A program made the position numbers and the translations under genes. From NCBI GenBank assembly GCA_003008705.1, contig PDUO01000019.1, positions 864,552 through 928,551 of the forward strand: a DNA stretch of 64,000 nucleotides, written 5' to 3'. Under the pieces are notes generated by a model. The model ran no database searches, was not told where the DNA came from, and was given only the letters and a program-made list of their open reading frames with translations. The DNA comes from Pezicula radicicola. Taxonomy: Eukaryota; Ascomycota; Leotiomycetes; Helotiales; Dermateaceae. This document shows positions 33,528-43,770 of this stretch, piece by piece. Numbering within the stretch: the stretch's first letter is position 1; each line of letters starts with the position of its first letter.

Positions 33528-35039
33528 TCAAGCTAGGACAGCTGTTGATGTCTCTTCACCACGCAAAATATGCTCTAACTTCTTCAATGTGTTGACCCTC
33601 AAAGGATAGGAATCCAAAGCAAAATTCTGCACCTCGGTATAAAAGATAGGGAGGATACCATATTCCATCGCGGGCTCCATGTCTCGCTCTTTGTTATCTC
33701 CAACAAATACCATATCGGATGCATCAATATCCAAGTGATGCAGTACTTTCCCAAAGAGCCCATGAACTTTGGATGCACGAAAATAATTCGACGTTGCCAG
33801 GAAGTCGACCTCAAAGTGAAGTTTCTGCATGGTCCACTCTTGGGCGTCTTGTGGTCCCTCAGTGATGACAGCAATTTTCTTATTGATGGACTTTAGGTAT
33901 ATAAGTAAGTCCAGTGCACCACACTTGGCTTCCAACGCACTTTCGAGAGCTTCTTCATAGACCAAAGCGAGGTTATTGAGCAAGTCAGAGTTAGAATCGA
34001 TGCCGAATTGACTGAGAACCACAGTAAACCTCTCCTTGCGGTAGTCGACTGACTTTCTACCATCAGTGAACGCACTCGCCGTGGTCTGTGAGATAATTTC
34101 GGAGTAAGCTACCTTCAAGTCGTGAATAGGGATTTTAAAAAGACATTCGATGCATTTAAACACTGCCAATGCCGCAGTTCCAGCTGCTTTTCTGAATTCG
34201 TGAAGGGTGTCGTCTAAGTCGAATGCAAACCAAGCCCTTCTTAGAAGAGTTTCGCGCACTTCGGTCATCTTTTCTTTCCAGCAGTTCAAATACTGCTGAC
34301 CGACCTGGTTCTCGATATGCAACTTTTCTGCATTCGATAACAGTTTGTGCGAAGGTATGTCTGGAGTGATATGATTCCAAGCCTGGACTGTGTCGAAAAG
34401 CCCTAATGGATTCTCATCTTTGTAGATTTTTCTCTCCCTTTCACTGTTGAACCAAAAGGAGCCCCAAGGTTGTTCGAAAGCCAGAATTCTGCTTTCGAAT
34501 GGTACACCCCACCACCTGCAAAGACGCTCAATCTCAGAGTCTGGACGAAGGACAAGCCGCTCATAGAGAAGGCAATGCGTCGTGGATGATGCGTTGAGCA
34601 TTCGCAGAAGGGAGGAATAGCTCTGGCAGAAGCTATCAATATCCATCCCACCAACCTTTTTCCAGCCATCGAATGTCCGTCTAGGGTCTCGTAGAAGAAA
34701 CGCTGGCTTGACAAGGTTGTAAGATTTTGACCCCGGAAGCACTTCGTAGTCACATTCCCCCTTTTCCGCATTGTTCCCTAGTTCCTCCTTGTCTACCAAA
34801 AAGAGCTTGCCGGATGCCGTGACCCTTTTGTACAAGGGGTGATTCTTAGAATCCTCCAATATCGAGTAATCAGGTCTGAAAGACGCTGACTTTTCATAGT
34901 TACCCATGAAAACTAAGCGACTTGTCACCGCGCAACTTGGGGACTCTGCAAAAACTCTCATTAAAAGGGTAGAGCCACTTCGAGGGCAGGCTACAAGGAA
35001 TCGGATTTGTACTTCAGAAGGAGGTGAAATATTAGCCAT
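33528..35039 (-). CDS. Sulfotransferase-like / HAD hydrolase fusion protein
   Basis: One exon, 503 aa, from the ATG at 35039 (the frame extends five codons to a GTG, which I rejected). Residues ~13-255 form a P-loop sulfotransferase fold: the PAPS 5'-phosphosulfate loop ACPRSGSTLL (about 17-26), the 3'-phosphate motif LRDPRRTFDGWKKVGG (about 116-131) and a later YERLVLRPDSEIERLCRWWGV. Residues ~270-495 form a HAD domain: motif I FDLDDTL (about 273-279), motif II VITEGPQ, a Lys before HGLFGK and motif IV FVGDNKERDM. It is a complete open frame in a gene-poor region with decayed neighbours. The substrate is unknown; the HAD half resembles pyrimidine/haloacid-type phosphatases. Two separate genes is excluded because both domains lie in one uninterrupted frame. 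Confidence 0.82.
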   Translation of the reverse strand: MANISPPSEVQIRFLVACPRSGSTLLMRVFAESPSCAVTSRLVFMGNYEKSASFRPDYSILEDSKNHPLYKRVTASGKLFLVDKEELGNNAEKGECDYEVLPGSKSYNLVKPAFLLRDPRRTFDGWKKVGGMDIDSFCQSYSSLLRMLNASSTTHCLLYERLVLRPDSEIERLCRWWGVPFESRILAFEQPWGSFWFNSERERKIYKDENPLGLFDTVQAWNHITPDIPSHKLLSNAEKLHIENQVGQQYLNCWKEKMTEVRETLLRRAWFAFDLDDTLHEFRKAAGTAALAVFKCIECLFKIPIHDLKVAYSEIISQTTASAFTDGRKSVDYRKERFTVVLSQFGIDSNSDLLNNLALVYEEALESALEAKCGALDLLIYLKSINKKIAVITEGPQDAQEWTMQKLHFEVDFLATSNYFRASKVHGLFGKVLHHLDIDASDMVFVGDNKERDMEPAMEYGILPIFYTEVQNFALDSYPLRVNTLKKLEHILRGEETSTAVLA

Positions 35040-36077
35040 CCTTAGTAAATCCACTGAGTACTACGAGTTAAAAATATACTATTCGTTGAACTGCAAGAAT
35101 TAGATCGTTAGCACATTTGGTAGGATGTGGGTATACTTTTTATAGCAAGAATGACTTTATGAGCAAGAAACTGCCAGTCTAGTCTGTAATTCTAAATGTA
35201 TCCTCACTTGTGACAAAAGCTTTGCGTACTAAACTATTTTAGTAGAACCGGGGAAATAGGACACTTGCTAAAGACACGTGTTTAGCTCCAAGTCGAGGAA
35301 TTTGAACACCTGCCCATACATCTTGTCTCCTGGTAAACCAAAGCACTGGTATATCAAGAGCATAACCATTCGTCACACAAGCAAATATGGTGAATAAGGT
35401 CGCACATTCCCGCATATGCACCAACTCAATCAGTTGACCAAATTAGATGGGAAAATCGAGTGAACAAGACATCCCGAAAGCTGTTACATCGCATGGTCAT
35501 TCAGTATATCTTGCTACCCGAAGTGTCCCTAAGGTTGAGAAGGAAGACCATGACATACTGTCTTCGGTTTTCTCGACGGTTTCGAATTTTCGTCTAGATG
35601 TCATATTACTTTTGGTTGTGCGCACATGTAGCAATTCAACATAGTATTCAAGCTACGTATGGCACGTTCGTGTGTCGTTCAATATTTCGCTGTGTTGTTA
35701 AACTCTAGTTTTCCTTTTCTCCTACGTATGCTGATTCTTTCTTGGGTGGCTTGAATTTTGTATACGTGCGCCTGAAATAATATTATTTCGTGTAAAACTT
35801 CAGCTAGTGCATCTTACTCGTTCACAGATTGGGGTTCATAGCTGTTTTAATGGTTGGTACAACTTGATACTTATTCGTAGTATCTAAGCACGCGACCTCT
35901 ATTAGTGCTTTTTAGTAGCACACATCTAGCTTCCCCCCAGCGTATTGTCAGTTTAAATATAGACAGATCACTAGATGCAATATATTTTCCCACCTCTTTC
36001 AAAGAGCAACACTACAAGACGAAAATACAGTAGCAACTTTCACGTCAGTCTCCGGTTATTGACAACCGGTGAACGAG
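35040..36077. other. AT-rich intergenic region
   Basis: About 1 kb upstream of both the sulfotransferase-HAD gene (minus) and the ADE12-like pseudogene (plus). No gene is seen. Confidence 0.4.
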
Positions 36078-38949
36078 ATGGCCACTATTCTGGGCGCACA
36101 ATGGGGGGTATGTTACATTTTTAACTCTTGAAACTATGTTTCTTCTTTTATACGTGCATAAATTGATGGATAAAATAGGATGAGGGCAAAGGAAAATTGA
36201 CCGACATGTATGTAACTATTTGATATACGATTCTCTAAGGAACTAAAGCAATGCTAACTCTTCAATTCGAATAGCCTCACACAAGAAGCGAAATTGGTGG
36301 TATGTCTCAATCTTGAGAATACTCAATTCCTCCCATATTCTGTAAGACTCACTCGTGCTATCGTAGTTTAGGCACGTACACAAGGCGGCAATAATGCTGG
36401 TCACACAATCGTATGTTCCTTCAGAATTCGAACATTCTCGTGCATTAATATTGACATTCTTTAGTTCTGCAATGGCAAGAGTTATCATTTCCACCTTCGT
36501 CGGCCGAATTAGCTGATTTTAGCTTATTTATTAGTTCCTTCAGGATTGATGTGGCCAGCCTGCAAGAATCTCATCGGAGCTGGTGTAGTTTTCCACATCC
36601 CTTCGTTCTTCAAAGAACTAGAAGACCTCGAAGCGCAAGGCCTTGAAAATGTTAGGGATAGGATTTTTATTTCGGCAAGTATAATTTCAATACATAATTC
36701 AGATCGATAATAACATGTGCTTCTTAGGATCGCTGCCACGTATCTCTGAATGTGCATTCGCTCGTTGATGGTCTGGAAGACTTACTTGGTACAACGATGT
36801 GACATTGGCCCAACTTATTCAACTAAGGCATCGCGTAGTACTGTAAGAGAACCCAGAGTCCATATTTCCCTCTCAGCCAATATAAAGTGGTAAGTTGATT
36901 TGTAGTCAAAACGATACTTCATAGCTTCTAAACTCCTACTCATGGTACATCCCTCCCTCTTACTACTTGAGTTACTAATTACGATTGGGTAGGCGGTATT
37001 CGCATTTGTGAAATTGTAAGCATAGTTAATTCTTCGCCCGCTGTTAAGTATACCTTTGACTTCTTATAGTTTAATAAAGAACTTTTTCGTCATTGATCGG
37101 GTATGAACTCACTCCACAACAGACTAATAATTCTTTGGTATACTATGATAAAGCTTGCATTACTTGGTTTAGCTTGTTATACATTATCTCGCTAGTACAT
37201 TATTTTATCCCCGGTCTATTTTAGAACTGAATTCTAACAGACCTTGAAGGTCCCATTTGTTGCCAAGGCACAGCAAGACAATCTTCCCATCCTGGTGGAG
37301 GGTGCAAATGTATGTAACCTTTCTCATGGGCCGTATCAAAGGTTATTATATATACCTCTTTACTTTTGGAACTATAGATGGCTGTAACGACATCGTGGAC
37401 AACTTGAAACTTATAGAACTAACATTACGTAGGCATTGATGCTTGACATTGATTTCGGCACGGTAACTTCGTCTATCCCTCTTGACCACATCAGGGACTA
37501 ACACACTTTAGTATCCCTACGCAACAAGCTCCAACACTGGCTTGGGAGTAAGTTATCGCACTTAATCCTTGAGTCTGCATGTTACTAAAATATGTTTTCA
37601 CTAGGGTGTGTTTACTAGCTTGGCACTGGACCCTACGAAGTAAAAAAAAGTCTATTCTGTGACCGCCATTGCTAATACTGCCTAGAATTAAATGCATCGT
37701 TGGTGTTGTTAAAGTCAGTGATATAAAGCTTATACTTGCAGTTCATAGTAAATCGCTAATGCTAAGCTTTAACAGGCATACACTACTCGCGTTGGAGGTG
37801 ACTATATTTCTTTTTTGATGACATTATTAAGCGACGGTTTACGGAGTACTGATTGTAATAGGTGGCCCATTCCCAACAGAACCGGTAGATGATGAAAATG
37901 GAATGAAGTTACAAGACATTGGCCGGGAGGTTCGTGCTCAATTTATTGTTTCCTTTGGCATCGTCTTAATAATGCTTACCTAGTACCTTTCGTACAATGC
38001 GTTTGCCGACCATTCCTTCGCCATTTACTTCGCTCTTCTTTTCTATGGTGTAAGTACTAATTTGATTTAATTCGGAGTCACAACTGGTAGACGCGTGCGT
38101 ATTACCACAGCTACCATTTCGTAATGATTATAGTTTCTACTTTGCGACTAGCGTATTCAAAACAGTATGGACTAACACTAAAATCTCTAATAGAGGGGTT
38201 GCGGATGGTAAAGTCTAGAGAATACGTTGGTAGTAGATCAAAGTAGTGACCTTTTGTAGGTTGGATCTCGAAATATTCATTGACTATAAATTATTATACA
38301 AACCTGAATGTAAGCAGATGCAGGTTTGAAATTACAATTAAATATTCACTCTGTCTAGATTACAAAGCTCGACGTACTCGACACGTTTCCAACGTATGGA
38401 CTCATAAAGTGGCATTTAACTCGCTGCTAATGGATCCATAGAATCAAGGTTGCTACAAAGTATCTCGATCCCGTAACAAATGAAGAGTGAGTCAAAACTA
38501 TCAATCTTACTTTCAGGTCAGGTAGAGCTCAGCGAGAAGGTTGTAATCATTCCTTGCGGATTTAGATAAACTGGCCAAGGTCAAGCCCTACTATGTCGAG
38601 CTCGAGGGATGAAGGTAAGTGGTTGATTATAGCCTTATGTTTCTACCTCTCAAATTTATTAGATTGACAGGGATTAACTTGGTAATTTTGAACAGTGCCC
38701 TACAACAGGCTGCAAGTCATTTAATAAACTTCCACAAAATGCTCGTGGTAAGGCCGTCTCCATATTATTTGAACCCAATTAGCTAACTGCTGAATGATAA
38801 CAGCCTATATCAGATTCATAGAAGCCTGTCGCCAGTGCTACCACCTGCTCGCTCTTAAAACACAACTAACTTTTCGAAAGGACTTTACGAACGTGCCAGT
38901 ATCATGGGTGGGAACTGGATCTGGTTGTCATGAAATGATATTCAGATGA
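36078..38949 (+). pseudogene. ADE12: Adenylosuccinate synthetase pseudogene, many exons
   Basis: Small exon-like blocks separated by GT/GC...AG introns spell the family in order: MATILGAQWG (36078-36107), DEGKGKLTD (36179-36207), ILTQEAKLV, ARTQGGNNAGHTI (36372-36410), [28 protein letters not shown] (from 36544), RCHVSLNVHSLVDGL, GPTYSTKASR, GIRICEI, PFVAKAQQDNLPILVEGAN (37241-37309), ALMLDIDFGT (37433-37462), YPYATSSNTGLG, GVFTSLALDPTK, IKCIVGVVK, AYTTRVG, GGPFPTEPVDDENG, TTGRR, KYSLTINYYTNLN, ITKLDVLDTF, IKVATKYLDP, VKPYYVELEG, TTGCKSFNKLPQNAR, YIRFIE, DFTNVPVSWVGTGSG (38881 on). Lesions: HLPSG loop lost near 36498, frameshift and loss near 36800 (GTTM then stop), TGA at 37094, loss at ~38269 before KYS, TGA after VELEG near 38609, and donors or acceptors lost near 38041-38075 and 38822. 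No intact long frame exists. Confidence 0.85.
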
Positions 38950-40217
38950 GTCTGGGACTGGTGAGAACTGTTCTCTGGCGTTTGATTAGTAACACTGGAT
39001 TACCTTCCAGCTAGTTCTTGAAATTCTGGACTAGTTTTGGGATATTGGATAGGATACATGGAAAATAGGTCGGATAATGAGCTTGCTCTTGAAAACTATC
39101 GGCTTTGCATTCATTTACAAGCCATTTACAATTTATTCGGGTAGATAGATATATTTGTAGAAATAACTCTACTTTATCCTTGTTAATTATTCATGCCCAA
39201 TCCTACTCTGTGTTCAGCGTTACCGATGTGAGCCCCAAGTCTCCATGCTTTTATGAACCCTCGTGTTTGATCAAATTGTAGGATAGGACCAACTCTTGGC
39301 TCAAGTCGCGTCCATAGGTTTCAATACTGTCAATCTTCCATAATCATCATCGCAAATTGAAAATCTTGGATCTCAATGCTCGCTTAATTCAATGTAATAA
39401 ATTCAGTCGACTCTAATCAAGTTATTTGATCTATTCACCTGAAACTAACTTCAATTTACAGTACCCAGGAGAGAAACCCTATCAAGAACCGCAAACCAGC
39501 CGCTATCACATAATATCTGCATGTGCTCTTTTCATAATCAAACACATAGGGACACTACAGCACTACCTCCTTTCAGCCCATATGTTGGCATGCCCACTAC
39601 ATCGGCAACAGACTGGCTGGCTTCTGGTCTTTTTCAAGCATTCAGATGAAAATGAGAAGACCTAAAAATGATTAACCAGTTATTTTTCAAATGGGAAACT
39701 TGTCGGCTCACCCCTCGGATTTAATCGATTCTTCATTAGTTTACGTACGTTGTGCGACTGATTTTTGTCTTCTCTGTTTGCTCTTTTGGTTCGTTGTCTG
39801 GAAAAATTGATGTAGTGTTAGGAAAATGGGGCAAGGAATTAAACAGGAGAGGCCGCTGGAAGAAAAAGAATCAGGACAATGGCAACATAGATGGTACACC
39901 AGGCTGGATCGTTTCTGGTGGTAAGGGATTTCAAATGCAGGGGCTATCCGGCTTGGAGGAATGATAACTTTACAAAAGAGTTGACAAATATCAGCAGTGA
40001 CACGTTGTACAGCGCCAAGGACTTAGAGAATACGAAAGACGTTCTGAACATTATTATATTAAGTGTGTATCAGTTGGTACCATTATTCCGGACGCCTTTT
40101 CCGTGCCCACTAAGGTATCTTATTACAAGCTTCTTTTTCAACAGACTAGATAGCAATGCTTGCCAAAATGCAGCATTGCTAATCAATATGTACAAAATCT
40201 GCATCGCCCATCAACGT
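38950..40217. other. Intergenic, no gene seen
   Basis: AT-rich DNA after the pseudogene and the 3' flank of ERG1. Short open frames near 39426 and 39891 have no recognisable features and are not reported. Confidence 0.4.
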
Positions 40218-41705
40218 TCAACTCCTCATCTCGCTGAAGATGAAGGGGAGGATAACTATGCAAGCCTTCCAAAGAACGAGGGTACTCTCTTGCATGGCTA
40301 GTGGAATTTTCCATAGGCCTGTTAACCCTCCAACGATGTCTCGGAATACGATCCACATCGCGAGCATGGCCACCGAAAAGAAGTGGTAGATTAGCACGAT
40401 TGGTTGCCTTATGATGCCTGCCAACAAACCAACAGGGCCATCGATGCAATTGCCTCCCTTCTGGAAGTACTCAAAACAGCCTCTCTGGAGAGCTTTGAGT
40501 TGCCTGTCATTGGCTGCGAAAAGGCTGTACAAGGCCATTGCTAGAATATTGATGATGGATGAGAGTCCTTTCCGCTTCCAGTGGAAGTCCTTCATTGCCT
40601 TTTGGACAGCGACTGTGTCTCCTAAATCTGGGATTCTCTCTGGCGCTAAGAGCGAGGAGAGCAATATGACATCGTTGAATACGACAGTCATCCCACCACC
40701 TGTGAGAGGATGTCGCATGTTCATAGCGTCACCCAATATTACCATTCCCTTCTCCATCTGTGTACTTGGCGGCAAATAGCTGTTGGGCATACTTCTTGGA
40801 ATCTTCCCGTCCTCCAGTGCCTTTTCGAAACATGGCTGAACTTGCTTGGGTAGCGACGGAAGAACAACGTTCTTGATATGCGCTCGAACGCCCCCGACAG
40901 CAGCAGCAGCAGTAGGTGTGTTCTCCGTAATATCGATCAAAGCTCTGGTCTCATGTGTGCCTATCTGATACAGTAGAACAGGTGCTGAATCGCCTAGGAT
41001 AACAATTCCGTGATTGGGGGCAGGCATAGGACAGTCGATCAGCTCGAGAGCATAAAACTTGCTCTTTACAATGGGTGCAGTCTTAAGGTACTGCTTGCGG
41101 AATTTTGAGGCGTAGCCATCGGCTATGATAGTAAGCTGGCCAAAGAAGCAGTCGTGCTTCTTCTCGCCCGTGACGGGGTCTGTGGTCCTCGATTCGACAC
41201 CGAGAATTTGCGGGCTGAAGGTACTGCATATTGTGGATACTACTTCAGTCTCGACTATTGTGATGTTGGGTTGAGCGGCGCATGCTTTGCGCAATTGTGA
41301 TATGAATCGGCCATGGTGAAAACTCCTTCCCTCCGGCCTTGTTCCCTTTTCAGAACCCGAACATGCCCCTGTGTATACGCCGCCAGCGTTCTCCGGATAT
41401 GGAATGGCAACCTCCTTTCCGTAGTAGATGACTTCATAACCCTTCACCGCTACCGCATCAATGTCCTCCAGACAGTGTGCCAGGCCGAGTTTTTCCAAAG
41501 CTGAGACGCCGCCGGGCTGCAAAAGCTCACCAACAATGCGATCAGGTTCCTTCATCCATCGTTCGAGTAGAAGTATACTCCGCCCCTGTTTGGCGAGGGC
41601 AAAGGCGATAGCACAACCAAAGGGTCCTGCGCCGACTACCACCACATCCGCCTCATGATGTAGACGTCGCCGCTTCTCGTTTGCTTCCTGCATTGTTTCG
41701 GGCAT
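40218..41705 (-). CDS. ERG1: Squalene monooxygenase (squalene epoxidase)
   Basis: One exon, 495 aa, ATG at 41705. It converts squalene to 2,3-oxidosqualene in the ER, the first oxygen-dependent step of ergosterol synthesis and the target of allylamine antifungals. The N-terminal FAD Rossmann motif is DVVVVGAGPFGCAIAFALA (about residues 20-38), then LLERWMKEPDRIVGELLQPGG, a substrate/FAD region with FSPQILGV and FGQLTIIADGYASKFRK, and the second FAD motif VILGDAMNMRHPLTGGGMTV. The C-terminus has hydrophobic segments (PIVLIYHFFSVAMLAMWIVF and ACIVILPFIF) for membrane association. Its 5' end faces ERG25 across 782 bp. Fungi often have paralogues, and orthology to yeast ERG1 over such a paralogue cannot be fixed from one window. 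Confidence 0.95.
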   Translation of the reverse strand: MPETMQEANEKRRRLHHEADVVVVGAGPFGCAIAFALAKQGRSILLLERWMKEPDRIVGELLQPGGVSALEKLGLAHCLEDIDAVAVKGYEVIYYGKEVAIPYPENAGGVYTGACSGSEKGTRPEGRSFHHGRFISQLRKACAAQPNITIVETEVVSTICSTFSPQILGVESRTTDPVTGEKKHDCFFGQLTIIADGYASKFRKQYLKTAPIVKSKFYALELIDCPMPAPNHGIVILGDSAPVLLYQIGTHETRALIDITENTPTAAAAVGGVRAHIKNVVLPSLPKQVQPCFEKALEDGKIPRSMPNSYLPPSTQMEKGMVILGDAMNMRHPLTGGGMTVVFNDVILLSSLLAPERIPDLGDTVAVQKAMKDFHWKRKGLSSIINILAMALYSLFAANDRQLKALQRGCFEYFQKGGNCIDGPVGLLAGIIRQPIVLIYHFFSVAMLAMWIVFRDIVGGLTGLWKIPLAMQESTLVLWKACIVILPFIFSEMRS

Positions 41706-42487
41706 GGTCGAGAGATGGTGAGGGTAGGTATATGTGTGTACGCAGTGGGGGGGGGAACTTTGGCGCGGAAGGTTGAGTTGAAGGCTTAACTTAATGGTAG
41801 TTGTTGGGGGCCGAGGAAAGAAGAAGAATGAAAGAAAGAAGAAGGTATTAGGATTATAGGGCGGACAGAGTGAACATTGCAGATTCAGGAGGAATACAAT
41901 GATCTGACGGTCATGGTACGTGAGGTCGGATCATAGAGTAATAGGCAATTCAACATGCAGTGCTAAATCGACTTTCTTACAGGGGACGCCGGAATGTAAA
42001 ATTGACTTTTTGGAGAGGCGATGGCCGGGTGGTACGACTTTCGCCAATCATCGAGCTGGGAATCATCACTAGACATACGCACGTGAAAATAACAAGCAAA
42101 GAGAGATTCACCGAATTCGTGTTCCGGGTGGTGTCACACCAGTCTCTCACCAAAACTCACTCCAGATTATTGTGACATAACCCCTCAGATCAGATCCCCC
42201 ATTCAACCAGAATTGCAATTTTTTCATTGGGTCGGCCAAGTCAGTTACCGGAGCCTTGCTGTGAGACCACTCTTCAACGTCACCTGACCACCTAGGTACT
42301 ATTATTGTGAGCTGGACTGGTGAACCCCTATATTTTAGTGGGCCGGCATTCCAATTACCGATGCTGGATTGTGAGGCCATCGCGCGAAATTATTTAAAAG
42401 TACAAGATATACGCGCTGTCACCACAACAACAACGACCAACCTACATCCTCAATCCCTCTGTTCTCTCCCAGTCTGTTTGGTCAACC
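41706..42487. promoter_or_regulatory. Shared divergent promoter region of ERG1 and ERG25
   Basis: 782 bp between the two ATGs. It holds CCAAT boxes (GCCAATCA near 42044; reverse, TCATTGGG near 42223), two half-matching sterol-type words (GTCACACCAG near 42132 and GTCACCTGACCACC near 42279) and a partial direct repeat: TTACCG-GAGCCTTGCTGTGAGACCA from 42245 and TTACCG-ATGCTGGATTGTGAGGCCA from 42355. No perfect Sre1-type SRE was seen. A ten-base G run sits at about 41747. Confidence 0.55.
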
Positions 42488-43504
42488 ATGTCGAACATCA
42501 CCAGTCTCGCGACTCCAGAGACCTTCTTCGGTATCTACGAGGAGCTCTCCAAGTACAATGTCCACCTGAACATCTTCGAGCGCCTTTGGGCCGTAAGTCA
42601 CTCTTCTCCGCTTCGCCACCATACCGACCTTTACTGATAGTGCGCAGAGTTGGTATGCGTACATGCAGAATGACGTTCTTGCTACCGGTATCATGAGCTT
42701 TGTTATGCACGAGGTTGTCTACTTCGGCCGGAGTCTCCCTTGGATCATCATCCAACAAATTCCATACTTCGATAAGTACAAGATCCAGGGGGTAAGTCAA
42801 TACGTGCGCAACTCAATTCTGTGGCATCTACTAACATCGTCCAGCAAAAAGTTCCCACTTGGACCGAACAATGGCAGTGCACCAAGCTTGTCCTCCTCAG
42901 TCATTTCACCGTCGAACTCCCTCAAATCTGGCTCTTCCACCCAATGGCTAAATTCTTCGGCATGGATACCGGTGTCCCATTCCCATCTCTTACGACAATG
43001 GCAATTCAAATCGCTGTCTTCTTCGTCTTAGAGGATACATGGCATTATTGGACTCATCGCGCGATGCACTGGGGTCCTCTTTACAAGAATATCCACAAGA
43101 TCCACCACCAGTACTCTGCCCCCTTCGGCCTTGCAGCTGAGTATGCCTCACCAATCGAAGTTATGGTTCTTGGTGCTGGAACTGTCTTGATGCCAGTTGG
43201 CTGGGTCATGGTTACCGGTAATCTTCACATTCTCACCATGTACCTCTGGATCGTTTTCCGTCTCCACCAAGCCATTGATGCTCACAGCGGATACGAGTTC
43301 CCATGGAGCTTGCACCATTTCCTTCCTTTCTGGGCTGGCGCTGAGCATCATGATGTTCACCACGAACGCTTCATCGGCAACTACGCAAGCAGCTTCCGAT
43401 GGTGGGACTACTGCATGGACACCGAGTCTGGTCCTGAGGCCGCCAAGGCGAGACGCGAGCGTAAGGCGCTCAAGACGCAGAAGGCTGCTAAGAAGGCACA
43501 ATAG
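42488..43504 (+). CDS. ERG25: C-4 methylsterol oxidase
   Basis: Exons 42488..42592, 42648..42791 and 42845..43504 give 302 aa; introns are 55 and 53 nt with GTAAGT donors. This ER di-iron oxygenase removes the C-4 methyl groups of sterol intermediates downstream of ERG11. The three histidine clusters of the fatty-acid-hydroxylase superfamily are present: HRAMH, HKIHH and [17 protein letters not shown] (the second and third in HxxHH form). Hydrophobic segments flank them ([35 protein letters not shown]). The Lys/Ala-rich tail ([18 protein letters not shown]) looks like an ER-retention-type basic tail. Its partner gene ERG1 is transcribed away from it, so co-regulation by oxygen or sterol supply is plausible. 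Confidence 0.96.
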
Positions 43505-43770
43505 ATGAGATTGTGTCAATTGTATATAAGGTGGGAGGAGGGCAGGGCAAGGGCAGAGACAGGACGCCGTGTATGAGATGACGGGACAGTGCGAGATGAG
43601 CATGGCAGCCAGGTCAGAAGGGCCTGCAGTCAAGAGGCGTTTTTGAATTGAGGCGTTCAGGAAGGAATTTCTTAGACTTGATGTACGAAGCATGGCGTAA
43701 GCCCTATAATTTATTAATACAATTTGTTCCGATCATAAGCAGTCTTTGAAAGTAGACCATCCTGTCTTAA

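Noticed and set aside
43148..43693. 181-codon minus-strand open frame over ERG25
   Set aside because: Antisense shadow; the histidine clusters show the plus strand is the gene.
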